Source: JBAZOO01 sp041648735 (GTDB lineage: Bacteria > Verrucomicrobiota > Lentisphaeria > Oligosphaerales > CAITYL01). Taken from it: a stretch of 64,000 bases of DNA. Below are positions 1-7,137 of this stretch, in pieces. The DNA is taken from the NCBI GenBank assembly GCA_041648735.1, contig JBAZOO010000020.1, positions 1-64,000 of the forward strand, read 5' to 3'. A program made the position numbers and the translations under genes. The notes below the pieces were generated by a model. That model did not search any database and was not told where the DNA came from. It saw only the letters and a program-made list of their open reading frames with translations. Each line of letters opens with the position of its first letter. Within the stretch, counting starts at the first letter, position 1.

Positions 1-104
1 AGACGAGCACAAGATGCCGGCGGCGGGTGTCACGCCTATAGCCAAGCACGCCAGGGCAATAAATCAAGTCTCTCCCTATGGTTTCAGGCCGCCGTGCCGG
101 TGGC

Positions 105-131
105 TTCGCTGAAGCGTGAACTCCAGCGGGG
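105..131. repeat. REP-like palindrome
   Basis: A small palindrome with the core CGCTGAAGCG followed by TGAACTCC. The same hairpin with its flanks recurs near 30.22, 30.31, 30.91, 34.26, 34.31 and 63.87 kb in both orientations. This copy lies in gene-free DNA at the left edge, in which I see no other feature before the terminator at 227. Confidence 0.6.
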
Positions 132-226
132 GCGGCGGGAATGGTGAATTGTAAACCGTAAACCGTAAGCTGTGGGGCGCGGTTGTAGGCTTCCGGCCTG
201 CCGCCAACGCCCGGGCCGGGTGAGCC

Positions 227-262
227 AAAAAAAACAGCGGAGACGTTGGCACGTCTCCGCTG
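227..262 (-). terminator. Rho-independent terminator of the RRM protein gene
   Basis: On the minus strand a perfect 12-bp stem (CAGCGGAGACGT pairing with ACGTCTCCGCTG, 4-base loop) is followed directly by eight T. It sits 25 bases past the stop of the RNA-binding protein gene and points the right way. It is the clearest intrinsic terminator in the window. Confidence 0.92.
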
Positions 263-287
263 CTTTCAGCTTGAAGCTGGGTGAGGC

Positions 288-638
288 TTAGCGGCGTCCG
301 CCACCGAAGCCGCCACCGAAGCCGCCGCGGCGCTCGCCGCCGCCGAAGCCGCCGCCGCCGCCGCCACGGCGCTCGCCGCCGCCGAAGCCGCCTTCTTCAC
401 GGGGGCGGGACTCGTTGACGCGCAGGGTGCGGCCGTCCAGATCCTTGCCATCCATGCCGGCAATGGCCTTGTTGGCCTCTTCGGCGTTGTCCATTTCGAC
501 GAAGGCGAAGCCCTTGGACTTGCCCGTGAACTTGTCCGTCACGACGCGGGAGGCGCGGACCGCGCCGAACTGTTCAAAGGCAGTGCGGAGACTGTCTTCG
601 GTCGTCTTGAACGACAGGTTGCCAACGTAGATGTTCAT
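288..638 (-). CDS. Glycine-rich RRM RNA-binding protein
   Basis: A 116-residue single-stranded nucleic-acid binding protein. One RNA-recognition motif fills residues 1-80: RNP2 is IYVGNL (3-8) and RNP1 is KGFAFVEM (42-49), with the aromatic residues that stack on RNA. The tail from about 84 is a glycine/arginine/phenylalanine-rich low-complexity segment (repeats of GGGFGGGERR), like cyanobacterial and planctomycete Rbp proteins that are often cold-induced. The open frame extends upstream, but the start at 638 gives the canonical MNIYVGNL beginning and has GAGGAG and AAGG just upstream. A strong terminator follows, so the gene is probably monocistronic. A role in RNA chaperoning is inferred from the family. 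Confidence 0.93.
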   Translation of the reverse strand: MNIYVGNLSFKTTEDSLRTAFEQFGAVRASRVVTDKFTGKSKGFAFVEMDNAEEANKAIAGMDGKDLDGRTLRVNESRPREEGGFGGGERRGGGGGGFGGGERRGGFGGGFGGGRR

Positions 639-817
639 GTACCTTACTACTCCTCGCAGGTCTTCTTCTTCGCCTGCTCGAACCGGGCCGGCCGGCCGTC
701 CCCACCCCGAAGACATCCGAGGAACCACAAGGACCAACACCGCTCAAACCCAACGTAGACCGAAGGTTGCGGGCCACAGAATCCATTTGGCGTGGCTGCA
801 AAAAAACGGTCTGAGCA

Positions 818-847
818 TTAATATGCGGCGTCAACGCCAGAATTCAA
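818..847 (-). promoter_or_regulatory. Possible promoter with long leader for the RRM gene
   Basis: On the minus strand TTGAAT, an 18-base spacer and TATTAA lie about 180 bases before the start codon of the RRM gene, overlapping the stop codon of the next gene. A long 5' leader would fit a cold-shock-type RNA-binding protein. The match is moderate only. Confidence 0.3.
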
Positions 848-1717
848 CCCTTGGCCGCAATTTTTTTCGGTGGCCGATTCGGCGGTCCAGGCGTCGAGCA
901 CGCGGAGGAGGTTTTGGCGGAGGTCGGGGTCTTCCTCGAGCCGGCCGTCGTTGTGGCCGCCGCGCAGGGGGAGGAACTGCTTGGGGCCATGGGCGCGTTC
1001 GTACAGGCGCCGGCCGTTGGCATAGGGGACGATCTCGTCGGCTGGGCCGTGGAGCACGAGCACGGGGCAGGCGACCTTGGCCAGGAATTCGCCGGTGGGG
1101 AAGCGGTAGCGCAGCAGCAGCCGCACGGGCAGCCAGGGGTAGTGGTGGGCGGCGACGTCCGGAAGGGAGAGGAAGCTTGATTCCAGCACCAGCCCGGCAG
1201 GTCCTTTCCCTTGGGCGAGGTGGGCGGCGACGGCGCCGCCGAGGGAGGTTCCGAAGATGATGATGCGCCGGGGCGGGATCCCTTTTTCCATTGTCAGGTG
1301 CCGCCAGGCGGTGGCGGCATCGCGGTAGAGGCCGGCTTCGGTGATGGCGCCGCCGCTGCGGCCGTAGCCGCGGTATTCGAGGAGGAGGGTGGCGTAGCCG
1401 GCGCGGCTCCAGGCGGCGGCCTTGTCGAGGCGGTGGGCGATGTTGCCGGCATTGCCATGGGTGTGGAGGATGACCCCCTTTTCCGGTCCGGGGGCGGCGG
1501 GGATCCACCAGGCATGGAGGCGGATGCCGTCCGGCGTGGCCAGCCAGCGGTCCTCGAAGGCGAGGCCGGCGCTGGCCGGGGTGAAGGGCAGCTCCCGTTC
1601 CGGGAAGAAGACCAGCCGTTTCTGGAAGGCGCAGCCGGCCAGGAGCAGCAGCCCATAGCCGAGGGCGGCGGCGGTGAGCAGGGTGCGCAGGGCGTCCAGC
1701 AAGGGGGGCAGTTTCAT
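818..1717 (-). CDS. Lipoprotein alpha/beta hydrolase (BEM46/ABHD13-like)
   Basis: A 299-residue predicted lipoprotein: hydrophobic N-terminus ending in the lipobox LAGC (Cys 29), then an alpha/beta-hydrolase fold. HGNAGN (87-92) is the oxyanion-hole loop, GTSLGG (156-161) carries the nucleophile Ser158, HGPADEIVP holds the acid and GGHND the catalytic His, all in the order seen in BEM46/ABHD13-type serine hydrolases. The substrate is unknown; a periplasmic acyl ester is likely. The start overlaps the stop of the upstream HEXXH protein gene by ATGA and has no good ribosome site of its own, which suggests translational coupling. Confidence 0.88.
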   Translation of the reverse strand: MKLPPLLDALRTLLTAAALGYGLLLLAGCAFQKRLVFFPERELPFTPASAGLAFEDRWLATPDGIRLHAWWIPAAPGPEKGVILHTHGNAGNIAHRLDKAAAWSRAGYATLLLEYRGYGRSGGAITEAGLYRDAATAWRHLTMEKGIPPRRIIIFGTSLGGAVAAHLAQGKGPAGLVLESSFLSLPDVAAHHYPWLPVRLLLRYRFPTGEFLAKVACPVLVLHGPADEIVPYANGRRLYERAHGPKQFLPLRGGHNDGRLEEDPDLRQNLLRVLDAWTAESATEKNCGQGLNSGVDAAY

Positions 1718-2682
1718 GTGGGAGGGGGAGCGTCTGGGGGCGGGGCGGCGGCTTCGGCTTCGGGCTGGGCGAAGCGGTGGAAGAGGAGCTGCCAGCGGAG
1801 TTCGCCGCCGGCGCGCTTTGCCGCGAGCCAGGCGGCCACCGTTTGCGGAGTCCGCAGGGCGGCGAGGGCGCGGATTTCCGCGTCGGTGCAGCGGCAGAGG
1901 GCGGCGAGGGCGCGCTCGCCGAAGGTGGGGATGAGGTGGTTGCGGGCGCGCTGGAATTCGCGGCCAGTCAGCCAGTGGCGGAAGCCGAGGTGGCAGGCGA
2001 CGCCGAAGACGGCCAGCCAGAAGGGCCAGGCGACGAGGTTGGGCAGCAGCAGGGCTTGGAGGAGGCGGGAGCCGGCGAGGATGAGGACGGCGCCGAGGAG
2101 CAGGGCGCTGTCCGCCGGGGTGCGGAAGACGCTGCCGAGGGCGCGGCGGAACGCCGTCTCCGCCGTCTGGTAGGCGAAGCGTTCCTCGAAGCGTTCGGCG
2201 TTGAGCGCTATGCGGGCGACATGGGTCAGTTCGTGGGCGAGCAGTTCCCGGCGGTTGTAGAGGAACCAGCGGGGCTGGCGGGCGAAGGCCTTGCGGATGA
2301 TGAACAGGGCGAAGAAGTCGTGGGTGTCGAAATAGGCGCAGCCGCCGAAGAGCCAGGCGAACCGCGGGTTGACATAGAAGCCGGGAACCCAGTCGCTCTG
2401 GAAGGCGAAAAGCCGTTCCGTCTCCTCCGCCGCTTCGGCGTAGAGGGTGGGATCAATGCGGTCGGCGGCGGCAAGGGTGAGGCCGGCAAGGGTGATGGTG
2501 CCGTTGGCCGCCAGGTCCGCCGCCAGCCGGTCGAGGTTGCGGCCGAGGGTGGCGAGCCGTTCGGCGAAGGCGGCGGCGGTCTCGCCGGGCCCGGGGGGCA
2601 GCCCGCGGGCATCCAGGGCCGCGATGGTCGCCAGGTCGCCGTGGCGGACCAGTTCCAGTTGGGGCTCGGGGAAAAGGGGCAT
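1714..2682 (-). CDS. Membrane protein with HEXXH zinc-protease motif
   Basis: A 322-residue protein of no family I can name. Around residue 150 it has HELTH, a zincin-type HEXXH motif, followed within 12-15 residues by several glutamates (ERFEERF) that could supply the third zinc ligand. Two hydrophobic helices follow (about 190-240). This layout is typical of membrane-anchored gluzincin peptidases facing the cytoplasm. The start at 2682 has AAGGA nine bases upstream; upstream in-frame starts lack this. It is coupled by ATGA overlap to the lipoprotein hydrolase and follows the FecR-type gene at 96 bases. A processing protease is possible but unproven. Confidence 0.75.
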   Translation of the reverse strand: MPLFPEPQLELVRHGDLATIAALDARGLPPGPGETAAAFAERLATLGRNLDRLAADLAANGTITLAGLTLAAADRIDPTLYAEAAEETERLFAFQSDWVPGFYVNPRFAWLFGGCAYFDTHDFFALFIIRKAFARQPRWFLYNRRELLAHELTHVARIALNAERFEERFAYQTAETAFRRALGSVFRTPADSALLLGAVLILAGSRLLQALLLPNLVAWPFWLAVFGVACHLGFRHWLTGREFQRARNHLIPTFGERALAALCRCTDAEIRALAALRTPQTVAAWLAAKRAGGELRWQLLFHRFAQPEAEAAAPPPDAPPPT

Positions 2683-2778
2683 GAGGCGGGCGTCCTTGCG
2701 CGTGGGTTGCGCCCTACTGTAGCCGCCCGCCGGTGGGCCGGCGGCCGCCAACCCGGAATTGGCTCGGCGAAAGCGGCT

Positions 2779-3756
2779 TCAGCGGCTTTCGAAGAGGTCG
2801 ATCACGCGGAGGTTGTTCTGGAGCACGGCGGTCTGGCCGGGGCCGGCCTCCACCAGGTGGCCGAAGGGGTTTTGGATGCGGACGCGCCCCGCCGCGACCT
2901 TGACGGTGACGGTGGCATTGGCGATGGCGGTTCCCTGGCCGATCCGGGCGGGGTGGAGCAGGGGCAGGTCGCCGGCGCGGGTGGCGGGATCGCTCCGGCT
3001 GGTGACGGTGAAGCGGGTGCCGACAACAGTCACGACGCCGGCGGCGGTGGCGACTTGGAATTGGCGGCCGTGCCGATGGGGTGCGACCTCGCATTCCACG
3101 CTGCCTTCGTCCAGGTGGATGGTCTCGCCCCGGAGCCGGTTTGCCGCGATGCGGAACTGGGTGCCGCTGGCGAGGCTGAGCCGCGAACCGTCCGGGAAGC
3201 GGGCGATGGTGTCGCGGAGGGCGAGCATGGCGTCCTGCCCCGGGATGTGGGTGCCGGTGGTGAATTCGCTGCCGGAGCCGGCGCTGGCGACAGTGCCGGC
3301 GACCACGGTCAGCGGCGCCGCGCCCAGCAGGTGGAGGGCGGTCCAGAGGGCGGCGCCGAGCAGGAGCACGGCGGCGGCGGCTTTGGCGAGGGTGGCGGGG
3401 GCGGGCAGGAGGCGGAAGCGCCGGTGGCGGGCGGCCTGGAGCTGGGTGAAGCGGGCGATGGCGGCGGGCGGTGCCGGGGGCACGCCTTGGAGCAGGCTGT
3501 TGAAGAGTTCGAGGCAGATGGGGCAGGTGGCGAGATGCGCGGGCATTTCCCAGTAGCCGCTCCACGCCTGCCGTTCCCGCACGGCCTTTTCCAGTTCCGG
3601 CAAGGTCAGGTGCGGCGCGCCGGCCACCTGCCGCCGGCAGCCGCCGCGGATGGTGGCGAGCAGTTCGGGGGTGATGGCGAGGGTTTCGCCGGCCGTGTTG
3701 TGGCGGGCGGGTTCCGGTGGCGGTGCCGGCGGCGCATTGTCCAAGGGTGGTTGCAT
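2779..3756 (-). CDS. FecR-domain anti-sigma-like membrane protein
   Basis: A 325-residue single-pass membrane protein. The N-terminal 100 residues contain HLATCPIC, the HxxxCxxC signature of zinc anti-sigma domains; a transmembrane helix lies near 125-148; the outer part (150-310) is a FecR domain with the typical FPDGSRLSLASGT and VVGTRFTV strings. Such proteins relay an envelope signal to an ECF sigma factor. No sigma factor gene lies in the window, so the partner must be elsewhere or absent. The gene lies between an unknown protein (87-base gap) and the HEXXH protein. If the protease acts on it, this would be a regulated-proteolysis pair, which is speculation. Confidence 0.82.
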   Translation of the reverse strand: MQPPLDNAPPAPPPEPARHNTAGETLAITPELLATIRGGCRRQVAGAPHLTLPELEKAVRERQAWSGYWEMPAHLATCPICLELFNSLLQGVPPAPPAAIARFTQLQAARHRRFRLLPAPATLAKAAAAVLLLGAALWTALHLLGAAPLTVVAGTVASAGSGSEFTTGTHIPGQDAMLALRDTIARFPDGSRLSLASGTQFRIAANRLRGETIHLDEGSVECEVAPHRHGRQFQVATAAGVVTVVGTRFTVTSRSDPATRAGDLPLLHPARIGQGTAIANATVTVKVAAGRVRIQNPFGHLVEAGPGQTAVLQNNLRVIDLFESR

Positions 3757-3843
3757 GTTCAGGCGAAAATCGGGTGGAGGTTCGCCCTTGTTTGCGCGGG
3801 AATTGCCGGTTTCGTACAGGGTTTCGGGCGGCGGCCTCTGGGT

Positions 3844-5064
3844 TCAGGCCGTGCCGGGCGTGGCGAAGCCGCCGAGGGCGAAGAGGTGGCGGAGGGATGG
3901 GAGTTCGCACCAGGGGAAGGGGGCGGGCGCGGGGTGGATGGTCCAGGCGGCGCCGAGCTGGTGGGCGGCCCAGGTGGCGAAGTCGTGGAGGCCGTTGCTG
4001 TCCCAGTGGGGCAGGGTCAGTTGGCGGTTCTTCTCCAGGTGGCCGGCATCGAGGCAGCGGCCGGGGAGGAGGCCGCCGAGGATCAGGGTGCCGCCGGCGG
4101 GGCGGGCGGCGGCCAGGCGGCGGATGAAGGTGCGGGCATGCCGTTGGACGCCGGGCTCCTCCCAGCAGGGCAGGTGGCTGCCGCTTTTGCGCCAGTGTCC
4201 GGGCCAGTCGCGGCTGGCGAAGTCGTAGTGGAAGACGGCGTTGGCGGGGGCCTTGGCGAGGGCGGCGGCGTCGGGGTCGCCGGCGGGGTTCGGGGGCAGG
4301 GGAGTGCTGGCTGGGGGTGGCGGTGGTGGGGCGGTTTCCCAGGCGCAATGGCAGGTGAAGCGGTATTTGCGGGGCTGGGGGAATGTCGGTTCGGCGGCGG
4401 CGGGCGGCGGGGTGGCGAGGGTGCGGCGGAAGCGGAGGGCGTCGCCGCCGGCGGTTTCCAGGCGGTAGGTGGCGGGGGAGGTGCCGAAGGCGTGGAGCCA
4501 GCGCCAGAGGTCGCTGCCGGTGCCGATTTCCAGGCGGCTGCCGTCGGGGCGTTCGAGGAGGATGGCGAGCGGGGGTTGTGCCCGTTCGACGAGGGGCGTG
4601 CCGGGGGGCAGGGTGGCGGGGTCGGGGAGCGGCTGCCAGGCCGGCGGGGCGGCGTCGGGGTTGGCATCCAGGAGGAGCAGCCGCGCCCAAGGTCCAGGGA
4701 GGTCGAGGTTGCCGAAGCCGGTGGGCTGGCGCAGGGGGGTGGCGGCGGGCCAGGTCACGTCCAGCCGTTGCCGGAGCATCTGGCCGGCGTAGACGCTCCG
4801 TTGCTGGAGGCGGATTTCGGCGCCGAAGGGGAAGAAGCCGTCGCTTTCGACGATGGCGGTGGCGCCTTCGCGGCGGCAGCGCCAAGTTTCGACGACGGCG
4901 CTGGCGAGCGGCAGGCCGTTGAATTCCGTGTCGGCCGCCCGCCAGAGGGTGTGGCCGCCGAGCTGGAGGGTGGCGGTGGCGAGGAGCTGGCCGCGCCGGA
5001 GTTCGGCGATCCAGGCAGCGGACTCGGGGGTGAGGCAAAGGGTGTCGGGGTCAGGGAGCGGCAT
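3844..5064 (-). CDS. Hypothetical protein, 406 residues
   Basis: I do not recognise this protein. It has no signal peptide or membrane segment and is rich in proline, alanine and arginine. The N-terminal half looks like a beta-rich domain with many W and F residues; a proline run (about 260-290) separates it from an alpha/beta-looking C-terminal half with a HYDFASRDWPGHWRK stretch. It sits 37 bases after a nitroreductase and 87 before the FecR-type gene on the same strand, so it is probably co-transcribed. Its high GC at third codon positions supports that it is coding and that the long frames on the other strand are not. Confidence 0.65.
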   Translation of the reverse strand: MPLPDPDTLCLTPESAAWIAELRRGQLLATATLQLGGHTLWRAADTEFNGLPLASAVVETWRCRREGATAIVESDGFFPFGAEIRLQQRSVYAGQMLRQRLDVTWPAATPLRQPTGFGNLDLPGPWARLLLLDANPDAAPPAWQPLPDPATLPPGTPLVERAQPPLAILLERPDGSRLEIGTGSDLWRWLHAFGTSPATYRLETAGGDALRFRRTLATPPPAAAEPTFPQPRKYRFTCHCAWETAPPPPPPASTPLPPNPAGDPDAAALAKAPANAVFHYDFASRDWPGHWRKSGSHLPCWEEPGVQRHARTFIRRLAAARPAGGTLILGGLLPGRCLDAGHLEKNRQLTLPHWDSNGLHDFATWAAHQLGAAWTIHPAPAPFPWCELPSLRHLFALGGFATPGTA

Positions 5065-5101
5065 GGCAAGGGGCCTGGGGATGGTGGCGGCGGGGGGTGG
5101 G

Positions 5102-5608
5102 TCAGCGGATTTCCAGGATTTCGGCCAGTTCCTTGCGCTGGAACGGGCCGGGCGTGGCGTCGGGCCGGCCGAGGGGGGTCAGGGCGACCACGTCCCATTC
5201 GGAGGTCAGCCCGAGCCGCTGGTGGAGGGCGTGCTGGTCGAAGGCGCAGATCCAGCAGGTGCCAAGCCCTTCGGCGGCGGCCGCCAGGACCAGGTGCTCC
5301 ATGGCGATGCTGACATCGATGATGTGCGAGGAGCTGTGGTCGACCCGGCGCCAGGCGGTCTTGCGGTTGCCGAGGGCGACGATGATCAGGGGCGCTTCCC
5401 GCAGCCATGTGCCCCGGGTGTAGACCTCGTGGACCGGCGCCTTGGCTTCGGGCGATTGCAGGATCAGGAACTTCCAGGGCTGGAGGTTGCAGGCGGAGGG
5501 CGCGATCCGGACCGCCTCGAAGATGCGGTCGAGGGCCGGCTGCGGGATCGGGTCGGGCTTGAATCCGCGGATGCTGCGGCGGGCGCGGAGGACCTCGTGG
5601 AATTCCAT
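5102..5608 (-). CDS. Nitroreductase-family FMN oxidoreductase
   Basis: A compact 168-residue nitroreductase. RARRSIRGF near residue 8 is the FMN-phosphate binding RRSxRxF motif; APSACNLQPWKF (about 36-47) is the flavin/dimer segment; the C-terminal part has the AAAAEGLGTCWI helix and the LTPLGRPD strand that close the flavin site. It transfers electrons from NAD(P)H to nitro compounds, quinones or an unknown acceptor; the true substrate cannot be read from sequence. The frame is open further upstream, but the start at 5608 (MEFHEVLRARRS) matches the family and has GGAG upstream. It heads a probable operon running down to 818. Confidence 0.9.
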   Translation of the reverse strand: MEFHEVLRARRSIRGFKPDPIPQPALDRIFEAVRIAPSACNLQPWKFLILQSPEAKAPVHEVYTRGTWLREAPLIIVALGNRKTAWRRVDHSSSHIIDVSIAMEHLVLAAAAEGLGTCWICAFDQHALHQRLGLTSEWDVVALTPLGRPDATPGPFQRKELAEILEIR

Positions 5609-5732
5609 GGCCTCATCTCCTTGGGGGTGGGGTGGCGGACGGCGGCAGCGGACATTGCCATACTCTAGCCGCTGTTTGGCAACCGTCGCGGGCCATCGGG
5701 ACGTCTTCCGTCCCCAAGGCGGGGTCCTGGCG

Positions 5733-6896
5733 TCACTGGCCGGCGGGGAACGGCACCTCGTAGACGTTGCAGTTGCCGGTGCGGACGGAGGTGAAAATGA
5801 CGCTCCTGCCGCTGGGGGTGGCGATCGGGTGGGCGTGGGCGTCCTGGTCGTCATAGGTGGTGTCATGCCGGCAGAGGTCGGTGACGCGGTTGGCGCTGGC
5901 GGCGGGGTCGAGCACGGAGATCATCCCGTCGCGGCGGTCGACGACGAGGCGGCGGCCGTCCGGTGCGCCGGTGGCGTGCCAGAACTCGATGCCGCCGAGG
6001 TTCGTCTCGTGGAGGAGCTTCCCTTCCCAGGTCCGGGCCGCGACGAACGCCTTGCCGTCGCGGCCGCCGTGGTAGACGATGCTCCTGCCGTCCGGGGCCC
6101 AGTTTTCATGGGAGCGCCATTCTTCGGCCGGCTGGTCGGCGAGGGGGCGGAAGGCGCCGGTGGGCTCCAGGCACCAGATGCGGTCGGGCATGGGGCCGCC
6201 GCCGGGGCGATCCCCCTCACGGTTGAAGACGATCCGGCCGCTGCCGGCGGGGTCGAACTGGACATGGGTGACCCAGAAGGGCACTTCGGCGGCGATCCGG
6301 AGGTTGCCGGTCGCGACCTCGACCAGAAGGATGCGGCTCACCAGCCCGAGCCTGTCCATGCGCTGGGGCACCGTCTTCAACTGTTCCCATTGGGTCTTCT
6401 CATCCGCGAAGGCCCGGGGATCGGTGCAGGGGACGCAGAAGCACTTCCCGTCGGGGGAGATGTGGGTGAAGCCGCCATACCAGCCCTGGGGCAGTTCGCA
6501 GAGCTGGCGTTCGGAAGTCTCCGCCGCGTCGAGGTCCACGGCGAAGACGGTGTCGTCGCGGATGTAGAAGAGGCGGTTGCGGTGCGGGTCGAGGCAGGGT
6601 GAGGCCTTGCTGAGGCCGTGCAATCCGCCTTGGGAGTAGACGTAGCTGCGGAGCAGGCCGTTGGCATTGGCGCTCAACTGGCGGATGGCGCCGTCGCGGC
6701 GGTCAATGGCGTAGAGGTTGGGGTTGCCGTCGCGGTCGGAGATGAACACCAGCCAGCGGTCGTCGGCGGTGACGCTGGGGCTGGTGAAATAGAGGTGCTG
6801 GTTGGTGTGCGGCCCTTGGGTCCACTGGATGAGGGTGGGGCGGGGGGGGGGGTCGCGGTAGGTCGAGCGTTCGGAGGGCAGGGATTGGGGCGTCAT
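5733..6896 (-). CDS. Oligogalacturonate-lyase-like beta-propeller (PL22-type)
   Basis: A 387-residue propeller protein with repeated 'SPDG'-type blades (SVTADDRWLVFIS, HISPDGKCF, NWAPDGRS, GAPDGRR). Near the C-terminus Gln351, His354 and His356 in QDAHAHP match the Gln-x-x-His-x-His manganese site of PL22 oligogalacturonate lyases almost at the same residue number; an upstream His (296 or 307) could be the fourth ligand. PL22 enzymes cleave oligogalacturonides from pectin in the cytoplasm, and there is no signal peptide here. Its position before a sodium/solute symporter and an operon of carbohydrate enzymes supports sugar breakdown. TolB-like propellers without enzyme activity are the alternative. 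Confidence 0.75.
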   Translation of the reverse strand: MTPQSLPSERSTYRDPPPRPTLIQWTQGPHTNQHLYFTSPSVTADDRWLVFISDRDGNPNLYAIDRRDGAIRQLSANANGLLRSYVYSQGGLHGLSKASPCLDPHRNRLFYIRDDTVFAVDLDAAETSERQLCELPQGWYGGFTHISPDGKCFCVPCTDPRAFADEKTQWEQLKTVPQRMDRLGLVSRILLVEVATGNLRIAAEVPFWVTHVQFDPAGSGRIVFNREGDRPGGGPMPDRIWCLEPTGAFRPLADQPAEEWRSHENWAPDGRSIVYHGGRDGKAFVAARTWEGKLLHETNLGGIEFWHATGAPDGRRLVVDRRDGMISVLDPAASANRVTDLCRHDTTYDDQDAHAHPIATPSGRSVIFTSVRTGNCNVYEVPFPAGQ

Positions 6897-7137
6897 GGGG
6901 GGGGCTTGGGTTCGGGGTTGGAGTTTAGCCGGAATGATTCACGCGAAGTCACGAAGTCCGTCCGAAAATTGCCTTCAGTCCTACGGGACGGGAGCTGCCG
7001 TCCAGGGGATCTGCCGGCGAGGCGTTTTTTCCGTCCTTCCGTTGTTCCGTCTGAGCCGCGACAGCCATGGAGCCCGGAGCGGCGCGCCGAGGCGCGCCGG
7101 AGAAGGGCGGCGCCGAGTCGCCGCACTCCACACCGCA

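Noticed and set aside
1777..5313. A plus-strand open frame of more than 1,100 codons
   Set aside because: It lies opposite four well-supported minus-strand genes, is made of Gly/Ala/Glu low complexity and has no domain. High GC leaves complementary frames open by chance.
6897..7137. A possible small gene between the symporter and the PL22-like gene
   Set aside because: The frames are short and overlap GC hairpins (GCGGCGCGCC). One string, GCTGCCGTCCAGG, is a relic of the REP-flank repeat.
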